Part shown: positions 30,266 to 35,827 of the stretch, piece by piece
Layout: each line of letters begins with the position of its first letter
How positions within the stretch are numbered: position 1 is the first letter of the stretch
Source of the DNA: Selenomonadales bacterium UBA7018
GTDB lineage: Bacteria > Bacillota > Negativicutes > Selenomonadales > Selenomonadaceae
Direction: 5' to 3'
Length of the DNA: 35,827 bases
Assembly (NCBI GenBank): GCA_002448305.1
Contig: DJWY01000023.1
Span: forward strand, 1 to 35,827
Program-made: the position numbers and the translations under genes
Notes under the pieces: model-generated
What the model was told of the DNA's origin: nothing
The model's input: the letters and a program-made list of their open reading frames with translations, nothing else
Database searches by the model: none

Positions 30266-31096
30266 TTAATTGAAGTCCGCAAAAATTTTCTTAGCAATTT
30301 GAGTGTTGAGCGCGTGCCCCGACGCCGCTGCTATAATATGGCAATTCAAAATTCCGGCAAGGCGCATATCGCCGATAACGTCCAAAATTTTATGGCGAAC
30401 TAATTCGTCGGGATAATTCAGCTTATTAAGCCAGCCCTTGTCGTTGTAGACGATAACATTTTCCAAATTGCCGCCAAGCCCCAGCCCCATTGCGTGAAGC
30501 GCGGCAACTTCCTTTTCATAAGCAATCGTTCGCGCAGGCGCAATTTCTTTGGCATAAATTTCCGGCGTTATCTCGAAGTCGCCGTATTGAATTCCTATAA
30601 GCGGGTGCGGATTGACTGAAACGAAACTCACGCGGAAACCGTCATAGGGCAGAGCCATAACGAAGCGCACGCCTTCTTCGCCGTCGACGCGGTAAATTTT
30701 ATCGACGCGGATAATTTTGCGCTCCTTATTCTGTTCAATAAGTCCAGTAGCTTGAATCATTTTGAAAAAGTCAATCGAATTGCCGTTTAGGACGGGCGGT
30801 TCTTCGGCGTCGAGTTCGATTTCGCAATTATCGACGTTGCAAGCATTGAGCGCACTCATCAAGTGTTCAATCGTGAAAACTCTTGCGCCGTTCTCTTCTA
30901 AAGTCGTTGCTCTAAGTGTCGCCGTCACGTTAGCGGCGTTCGCGTGAATCTTCGGACGAGTGGGCAAATCCGTCCTAAAAAAAATTATCCCGCTGTCAAC
31001 GTCCGCAGGTTTCATAACGAGCCGAACTTCTTTGCCCGAATGCAAACCCACGCCGACGCAGGAAATTTTATCTTTTAAAGTTCGCTGTCTTTGCAA
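30266..31096 (-). CDS. lpxC: UDP-3-O-acyl-N-acetylglucosamine deacetylase
   Basis: A 276-residue zinc deacetylase, the committed step of lipid A synthesis. The zinc ligands are the His in FTIEHLMSA and the His and Asp in RHKILDVIGD. The catalytic His is in SGHALN near the C-terminus. Two non-ATG starts are adjacent (GTG 31099, TTG 31096); the TTG is 7 bases from GGGAGG and gives MQRQRTLK, so I prefer it. First gene of the lpxC-fabZ-lpxA-x-lpxI operon. Confidence 0.95.
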   Translation of the reverse strand: MQRQRTLKDKISCVGVGLHSGKEVRLVMKPADVDSGIIFFRTDLPTRPKIHANAANVTATLRATTLEENGARVFTIEHLMSALNACNVDNCEIELDAEEPPVLNGNSIDFFKMIQATGLIEQNKERKIIRVDKIYRVDGEEGVRFVMALPYDGFRVSFVSVNPHPLIGIQYGDFEITPEIYAKEIAPARTIAYEKEVAALHAMGLGLGGNLENVIVYNDKGWLNKLNYPDELVRHKILDVIGDMRLAGILNCHIIAAASGHALNTQIAKKIFADFN

Positions 31097-31129
31097 CACT
31101 TGACCTCCCTTCAGAAAAAATTCGCAGTT

Positions 31130-31135
31130 ATTATA
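31130..31135 (-). promoter_or_regulatory. Probable -10 box of the lpxC operon
   Basis: A perfect TATAAT lies on the minus strand 34 bases before the lpxC start. There is no good -35 box 17 bases upstream; a TTGTCG is 20 bases away. The gap between the ATPase gene and lpxC is only about 80 bases. Confidence 0.5.
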
Positions 31136-31177
31136 TCATTAATCCCTTTTAACGTCGACAAATTTTTATAGCAAATT

Positions 31178-32341
31178 TTAACCTAAGACGCGCTGAATTT
31201 CATCAAGCGTAGTAAAACCTGCGCGGACTTTTTCTAATGCGTCGTCGGATAAAATTTTCAAGCCGTTATCAAGTGCGTAAGTTCTAATTTCGTCAAGGTC
31301 GCGGCTATTTAGAATCAGACTGCGCAAATTTTTATCGACGCGCAAAATTTCATGAAGAGCAATTCGCCCGCTGTAGCCCGTGCCCCTGCAATATTCACAG
31401 CCAACCGCCGTAAACGTTCCGTCGGAAGAAATTTTTTTGCAATGCGGACAAAGTCGCCTAACAAGCCGTTGCGCAACTACGCCGTTTAACGTCGCCGCCA
31501 AAAGGTACGGTTCAACGCCCATTTCTAGCATTCGGAAAAGTGCACTGCATGAATCGTTAGCGTGTAGCGTCGTGAAAATCAAATGCCCAGTCAGCGCGGC
31601 GCGTACTGCAATTTTAGAAGTTTCAGCGTCGCGAGCTTCGCCGACCATTAAAACATTGCAATCCATGCGCAACATTGCCCGCAAGCCCGCCGCGAACGTC
31701 AAGCCCGTTTTCTCATTGACTTGCACTTGACTAATTCCTTCTACGTGCTGTTCTATCGGGTCTTCAAGCGTCATTATCGAACGCGAAGGCTGATTGAGTT
31801 CGCGAAGTGAGGCGTAAAGCGTCGTTGATTTGCCGGAGTTCATTGGTCCAGTTAAAATTATCATGCCTGCCGCCGCATTTATCATTTGCCGGAAAAATTT
31901 TTCGTTCGTCGCCGTGAAGCCTAAATCTTTTAAGCTATGCAGTTGGAGCGAAGAATCCAATAATCTTATCGTTAAACTTTCCGCGCCAAAGGACGGCATA
32001 CTTGCCACGCGCATTTCAACGTTGCCGAATTGAATTGCGCCGTCAAGCGGCAAAAATGCGGCTGTCGTATCCATTCGCGCCAAAATTTTTATTCGGGAAG
32101 TCAGCGGCTCCGCCAAATGCATGGGCAACGGCTGATGAAGTTCTTGTAAGTGTCCGTCTATTCGGTAGCGCACGCGCAACGATTTTTCAAATGGCTCAAT
32201 GTGCAAATCGGACGCCCTTATTTTTATCGCGAAGTCGAAAATTAAATTGACCAGTTCGACAATCGCCCGCGATGAACTTCCCGCAAAGTTATGTCGTTCC
32301 CTGTGAATCAATTTCCTTAACTGCTCGTCGAAGTCTTTCAT
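31178..32341 (-). CDS. GspE/PilB-type secretion ATPase, short form
   Basis: A 387-residue ATPase of the type II secretion/type IV pilus family. Walker A is GPMNSGKST (residues 165-173), the Asp box is TLEDPIEQH, Walker B is NVLMVGEARD, and the zinc finger is CPHC...CEYC (Cys298, 301, 315, 318). The N2-like domain (ASDLHIEP, RYRIDGHLQ) is present, but the N1/MshEN domain found in PilB and GspE is missing, so the protein is 100-180 residues shorter than typical. No pilin, GspF or PilT gene is nearby. It may drive a simpler competence or pilus machine encoded elsewhere. Confidence 0.88.
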   Translation of the reverse strand: MKDFDEQLRKLIHRERHNFAGSSSRAIVELVNLIFDFAIKIRASDLHIEPFEKSLRVRYRIDGHLQELHQPLPMHLAEPLTSRIKILARMDTTAAFLPLDGAIQFGNVEMRVASMPSFGAESLTIRLLDSSLQLHSLKDLGFTATNEKFFRQMINAAAGMIILTGPMNSGKSTTLYASLRELNQPSRSIMTLEDPIEQHVEGISQVQVNEKTGLTFAAGLRAMLRMDCNVLMVGEARDAETSKIAVRAALTGHLIFTTLHANDSCSALFRMLEMGVEPYLLAATLNGVVAQRLVRRLCPHCKKISSDGTFTAVGCEYCRGTGYSGRIALHEILRVDKNLRSLILNSRDLDEIRTYALDNGLKILSDDALEKVRAGFTTLDEIQRVLG

Positions 32342-32368
32342 TATGCCGCTCCTTGTGAATCAAAAATG

Positions 32369-33055
32369 TTATCCGTTAAGTCGAGGCAAATTTGTATTGT
32401 CGCTCATGAAAATAATTTCAGTTTCGATTTCGCGATTAATACCCGCAATCAATTTCGTAAGAGAAGTGCGTACGCGCTCATTAGCCTTTTGTAAAATCCC
32501 GTCAGAAATTAAATGCCGCTCCATATCGTCAAGATTTTGTTGAAGTTCGCGATTGTATTTCTCAATGTCAACGGCGCGAGAAAAAATTTCTGCCTTAACC
32601 TTTTCGGGCTTAACAGTTTCGGGTAGCTCGTGAATCCGCAAAATTTTTACAGACGGAATGACAATCTTGATTTTATTGCTGTAAGAATCTTGCGCGTAAA
32701 TGGCGCGGCTCATATCGCAACCGCAAACCACTTCGCCGGCATAATTAATTTTGATTTCGTTGTTTGTAAAAGGCATACTCAAGCCGAAAATTTTTCTGTC
32801 GTCGTGATAGATAAATGACGAAGTGAAAGTTTGCTTGAGGACGCCGAATTCAGCGATATTTTCTAGCTTGTGGAGGATAATAACTTGCAATTCTTGCGCG
32901 CTAATTCGTTGCGAAGTGGGCGGGAGGCTCTGCGCAGTTGAATCGGTCGGTTTCGATAATAGACTTTTTATTTTATCCACAGTCAACAAGCCGGTCACGC
33001 CGCCGAGTATCGTCACGAACAAAAGCGTAGCCATAACGGCAAAAAATGCGTCCAT
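32369..33055 (-). CDS. DUF4230 family membrane-anchored protein
   Basis: A 228-residue protein with one N-terminal membrane span (residues 5-24, FAVMATLLFVTILGGVTGLL), a Ser/Pro/Gln-rich linker, then a domain resembling DUF4230 (LENIAEFGVLKQTF, IKINYAGEVVCGCDMSRAIY, IVIPSVKILRIHELPE) and a C-terminal helical tail. The role of DUF4230 is unknown. The ATG has GGAGGG at normal spacing. It lies between aroE and the ATPase gene, all on one strand with short gaps. Confidence 0.8.
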   Translation of the reverse strand: MDAFFAVMATLLFVTILGGVTGLLTVDKIKSLLSKPTDSTAQSLPPTSQRISAQELQVIILHKLENIAEFGVLKQTFTSSFIYHDDRKIFGLSMPFTNNEIKINYAGEVVCGCDMSRAIYAQDSYSNKIKIVIPSVKILRIHELPETVKPEKVKAEIFSRAVDIEKYNRELQQNLDDMERHLISDGILQKANERVRTSLTKLIAGINREIETEIIFMSDNTNLPRLNG

Positions 33056-33085
33056 TAAAAATCCCTCCGCCCGCGTCGCAGATTT

Positions 33086-33943
33086 TTATTTTGTGCTCAA
33101 ATATTTTTCCAAAGTTTTCCGCATGATTTCCATATCAGGAATTTCGCCCGTGTAAAGCCGATAAGACTCTTTGCCCTGCAACAAAAGCATTGAAAGCCCG
33201 TCGAGCGTCGGGAAGCCGAGTTCCTTTGCGGTGCGGAGCAATTTCGTTTCAATCGGATTGTAAATTATGTCGTAGACAAGTGCGCCTTCCGGCAAAAGTT
33301 TTAAGTCAATGGGCGGCATATCATCGACTTGCGGGAACATGCCAAGCGGCGTCGTGTTTATTAGTATGTCTGCTGTCTGCAACATGTCTTTAAATTCGTC
33401 CGAATGCCAATCGAATCCTTCGGCGTGTCCGTAGGGCAGGAAGTCATTCGCTAATGCCTGCGCCTTTTGCGGGTTGCGTGCACCTATCGTTATGAATTCC
33501 GCCTTTTTCTTGCAAAGCCCCCATAAAATTGCGCGAGCCGCTCCGCCCGCCCCCAACATTACCGCATGACAATCTTCCGGCAAAAAATTCGCTTCAGCCA
33601 ATGCCGCCAAAAATCCGGAAACGTCCGTATTGTAGCCCGTCAACATTCCGCCATCATTTACGACAGTATTTACCGCGCCGATTACCATTGCATCAGAGTC
33701 AATCGCGTCGAGATATTTTGAAATGGTCGTCTTGTGCGGAATCGTCACGTTGACGCCGCGAAAACCTAAGCCCCTTATCCCTTCGACCGCCATAAACAAT
33801 TTGCCTGCCTGTATCGACAATGGAATATAATTGTAATTCGGGAAGCCCGCCGCCTTGAATGCCGCCTCGTACATTTGCGGCGAAAGCGAATGCCCCACAG
33901 GATGGCCCAATATGCCAAAATTTTTTATTTCTAAAGAACCCAT
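33086..33943 (-). CDS. aroE: Shikimate dehydrogenase
   Basis: A 285-residue enzyme reducing 3-dehydroshikimate with NADPH. The substrate site begins GILGHPVGHSLSP. The catalytic Lys71 is in NVTIPHKT, Asp107 in GYNTDVSGF, and the NADPH loop is GAGGAARAI. The ATG at 33943 has AAAGGAG 8 bases upstream; the frame from 33991 would add 16 unrelated residues. Confidence 0.94.
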   Translation of the reverse strand: MGSLEIKNFGILGHPVGHSLSPQMYEAAFKAAGFPNYNYIPLSIQAGKLFMAVEGIRGLGFRGVNVTIPHKTTISKYLDAIDSDAMVIGAVNTVVNDGGMLTGYNTDVSGFLAALAEANFLPEDCHAVMLGAGGAARAILWGLCKKKAEFITIGARNPQKAQALANDFLPYGHAEGFDWHSDEFKDMLQTADILINTTPLGMFPQVDDMPPIDLKLLPEGALVYDIIYNPIETKLLRTAKELGFPTLDGLSMLLLQGKESYRLYTGEIPDMEIMRKTLEKYLSTK

Positions 33944-34015
33944 TTGAAAAGCTCCTTTCAGTTCAAATTTAACACGGCGCAATTTTATCACAAGCGCGAA
34001 CGATTAACAATCTGC

Positions 34016-34034
34016 GGCACTTTTAAAAAGTGCC
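34016..34034. other. Short hairpin between nhaC-like gene and aroE
   Basis: GGCACTTTT and AAAAGTGCC pair almost without loop. There is no T run beyond it on either strand, so terminator function is uncertain. Confidence 0.4.
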
Positions 34035-34039
34035 CAAAC

Positions 34040-34116
34040 AGTTGACGCGATTGACCGCCCGATAAATTTAACATTGTCGCCGCGTTCGTACGCTTCGCTG
34101 CGCTACGCTAGTTTCG
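34040..34116 (+). repeat. Dispersed intergenic repeat, copy B
   Basis: Aligns end to end with copy A (9856-9932), including an identical CGCCGCGTTCGTACGCT core. It overlaps the last codons and stop of the nhaC-like gene, which reads the opposite strand. Confidence 0.7.
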
Positions 34117-35389
34117 CTAAACAATAAATTGGAATAAGATAGAGGTACCACGCGGCAAAAATTGATTCTGGCGGCGCGTTGATTAACGTTAGAGGAACCG
34201 CGCTTGATATTGCCCACGGAATTAGCGGAGAAATTACTACGGCGGAATTTTCTAAATGAATCGCGAAAACTTCTGCGCAGGGTTCGACATTCTTGCAAAG
34301 TTGGTCGGTCAACATGATTGAAAGCGTTTGGTTGCAAGTTATCATGCTCGTTAAAGTTGCCGCCGTCAAAATACTCACGAACGGCGAAAATTTTTTGCTC
34401 AGCTTAATCAAGAAAGCTTGTATGCGATTTAGAAAGCCCGTTGCTTGAAAAATCCCCGCGTAACAACTCGACAAACATAAAATAGCGAAAACATTTGCCA
34501 TTGAGATAACGCCGCCGCCACTCAAAATTTTTACAAGCTCTGCGTCGTCGGGATAAAAGCCCAGCACGGAAATTTTTATCAGCTCGCCTAAAGTTTCGCC
34601 TTGAATAACAATCGCAATCACCGCGCTTGCTAAGATACTCGCGCTCATCATTATTTGAACTCGCAACCGTATCAGCGACAAAACCACAATTAAAATTGCC
34701 GGAATTAGAACGCCGAAATTTATCGTGAACGTTCGCGAAAAAATTTCCTTAGCGTCAATGTTTGCAACTCCTTCGCCCGCGAAAAATATTCCCGTTGCTA
34801 AATAAAATGCGCTTGCTAAAATCAGCGGGATTATCGAAGTTTTTATCATGCCAACCAAATTTTTAAAAATATCTGTGCGTGTCAGCGTCGCCACGAGTAA
34901 TGCGCTTGTCGACATTGGCGAACACCTGTCGCCTAAATAACAACCCGATAAAATCGCACCGCCCGTCAGCCAAATCGGGACGCCTAAACTTTCTGCAATC
35001 GCCGCGCAGATAACGCCCATTGTTGCGCCCGTTCCAAATGCCGTCCCGGTCAACGTCGAAATTAATCCGCAAAGCCAAAACGTCATCAGTAAAATTATCG
35101 ACGGCGTAAAGAAATCCGCTGTGTAAAAAATTATCGCGGGGATAACGCCCGCCGCCCGCCAATATGCCGTGATTATTCCGATAAGTAAAAGCGTTATCAG
35201 AATCGGCTTAATCGTTCGGACGCCCGCGCCCCACATTGTCAAAATATTTTGCGGTGTGTGTCCGCCTTCATGAGCGTACAGCGAAAAAATTATCAGCCCG
35301 AAAGTCAACGCGAATAAAATCGATTGCCCCGCCCATATGCAAAGCATTAACGCCGCCGAAAATATCGCCATTAAGAAAAGTTCAGTCAT
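34103..35389 (-). CDS. nhaC: NhaC-family sodium/proton antiporter
   Basis: A protein of about 428 residues with ten or more membrane spans. Family features include TGTAFGTGATMGVICAAIAE and CYLGDRCSPMSTSALLVATLTRTD, in which the Asp and Ser residues line the transport path. It exchanges Na+ for H+, or a related substrate such as malate for lactate; the specificity is not clear. The ATG at 35389 has GAGG 9 bases upstream; the frame open further upstream to 35734 runs through the repeat and the antisense of rpsO and is not coding. The last five codons (LAKLA) and the stop come from repeat copy B. Confidence 0.88.
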   Translation of the reverse strand: MTELFLMAIFSAALMLCIWAGQSILFALTFGLIIFSLYAHEGGHTPQNILTMWGAGVRTIKPILITLLLIGIITAYWRAAGVIPAIIFYTADFFTPSIILLMTFWLCGLISTLTGTAFGTGATMGVICAAIAESLGVPIWLTGGAILSGCYLGDRCSPMSTSALLVATLTRTDIFKNLVGMIKTSIIPLILASAFYLATGIFFAGEGVANIDAKEIFSRTFTINFGVLIPAILIVVLSLIRLRVQIMMSASILASAVIAIVIQGETLGELIKISVLGFYPDDAELVKILSGGGVISMANVFAILCLSSCYAGIFQATGFLNRIQAFLIKLSKKFSPFVSILTAATLTSMITCNQTLSIMLTDQLCKNVEPCAEVFAIHLENSAVVISPLIPWAISSAVPLTLINAPPESIFAAWYLYLIPIYCLAKLA

Positions 35390-35460
35390 TTCAATCAACC
35401 TCGCCGCAATCATAACACCGTTAAAAACTTTTGCAAATAAAAATTGTGCTAAAAATGCTA

Positions 35461-35533
35461 TGCTAGCGTAGCGCAGCGGAGCGTTCCGGCGCGGCTTAAA
35501 CGTTAAAATTATCGGACGACAAATCGCGACCGC
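35461..35533 (-). repeat. Dispersed intergenic repeat, copy C
   Basis: The complement of this stretch aligns with copies A and B: AGCGGTCGCGATTTGTCG, an A/T-rich middle, AAGCCGCG and then CGCTCCGCTGCGCTACGCTAG. The core is more diverged than in A and B. It lies between the nhaC-like start and the rpsO promoter. Confidence 0.65.
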
Positions 35534-35554
35534 TGGGTCAAGCGTCACGCTTGC

Positions 35555-35583
35555 TTGACGGCAAAATATTATTATGTTAAACT
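35555..35583 (+). promoter_or_regulatory. rpsO promoter
   Basis: TTGACG (35555-35560) and TAAACT (35578-35583) with a 17-base spacer, the transcript starting near 35590 and leaving a leader of about 80 bases. Confidence 0.62.
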
Positions 35584-35596
35584 GCGTGGCAATCTT

Positions 35597-35627
35597 AACT
35601 GCGGCGCAGTTCGTCGACACTCCGACG
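35597..35627 (+). promoter_or_regulatory. Structured rpsO leader, possible S15 binding site
   Basis: Two hairpins follow each other with no gap: AACTGC / GCAGTT with a GGC loop (35597-35611) and CGTCG / CGACG with a 6-base loop (35612-35627). Ribosomal protein S15 is known to repress its own mRNA through structured leaders that differ between bacterial groups. Confidence 0.45.
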
Positions 35628-35672
35628 CGGACTTCGCCGTTGGAAAAAATTCTACGCAGGAGGACAAATGAC

Positions 35673-35827
35673 ATGTTGGACAAACAAGCAAAACAGGAGA
35701 TTATGGAAAAATTCGCAATGCACGAGGGCGACACTGGCTCACCGGAAGTTCAAATCGCACTTTTGACGGCGCGCATTTCCTACTTGACCGAGCACCTTAA
35801 GGAGCACAAAAAGGATCATCATTCGCG
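35673..35827 (+). CDS. rpsO: 30S ribosomal protein S15, N-terminal part
   Basis: The first 51 residues of S15 are visible before the window ends. GDTGSPEVQIALLTARISYLTEHL is the conserved family block, and the HKKDHHSR that follows is part of the 16S rRNA contact. GGAGGACA lies 9 bases before the ATG. An overlapping ATG at 35668 is out of frame. In many bacteria pnp follows. Confidence 0.96.
   Translation, partial: MLDKQAKQEIMEKFAMHEGDTGSPEVQIALLTARISYLTEHLKEHKKDHHS

Noticed and set aside
35390..35734. N-terminal extension of the antiporter frame back to 35734
   Set aside because: It crosses repeat C, the rpsO promoter and the rpsO start. The residues are not membrane-like, and a good ribosome binding site supports 35389.
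1..35827. CRISPR array, tRNA or rRNA genes
   Set aside because: No evenly spaced direct repeats and no cloverleaf or rRNA-like conserved sequence were seen on either strand.

Overview
The window reads as the chromosome of an anaerobic, LPS-bearing Firmicute of the class Negativicutes (Selenomonadales-like, probably gut or rumen). The evidence is mixed: a lipid A operon with the LpxI variant (lpxC-fabZ-lpxA-x-lpxI), strong Firmicute-style ribosome binding sites, a Dcu C4-dicarboxylate exchanger beside aspartase (fumarate-respiring anaerobe), and double-glycine leader peptides. The species is inference; no rRNA or tRNA gene is present to fix it.

Layout. 1-1371 is insertion-sequence debris: the 3' end of an IS256-family element sitting inside a decayed IS3-family element. 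1508-8502 holds a HAD phosphatase, a secreted tannase-like esterase, a four-gene run (NeuD-type acyltransferase, small acyl carrier protein, split UxaA-type sugar-acid dehydratase), a FlgT/CsgG-like secreted protein and a GT2 glycosyltransferase. 8639-14311 is the glycolytic block: gap, a fused pgk-tpi gene, two small membrane/secreted unknowns and gpmI. 14389-16280 has a fucosyltransferase-like gene carrying a nine-C homopolymer, a SYLF-domain protein and a small membrane protein. 16318-18457 (minus strand) pairs a Tat-exported amidase with a SAM methyltransferase. 18602-19225 has two small Cys-containing proteins.

19226-20936 is a small accessory island: a winged-helix (plasmid-replication-like) gene remnant with a 24-bp perfect palindrome, two double-glycine peptide genes (one frameshifted), and an MqsR-type toxin with an unusually small MqsA-like partner. 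Three nearly identical terminator-promoter cassettes punctuate these units.

20977-35389 is almost entirely minus strand: dcu-aspA-thiN; an esterase; a broken old-yellow-enzyme gene with its HxlR regulator; a serine hydrolase; the lipid A operon; a short GspE/PilB-type ATPase; a DUF4230 protein; aroE; and an NhaC-type antiporter. The window ends in rpsO (plus strand), preceded by a promoter and a structured leader.

How the genes fit together: gap, pgk-tpi and gpmI cover five of the lower-glycolysis functions except enolase and pyruvate kinase. lpxC, fabZ, lpxA and lpxI cover early lipid A synthesis, with lpxD, lpxB and lpxK elsewhere. dcu and aspA convert imported aspartate to fumarate. The most noteworthy observations are the pgk-tpi fusion, an intergenic repeat of about 77 bp present in three diverged copies, the poly-C tract in a glycosyltransferase-like gene, and the peptide/MqsRA island with its repeated terminator-promoter cassettes.
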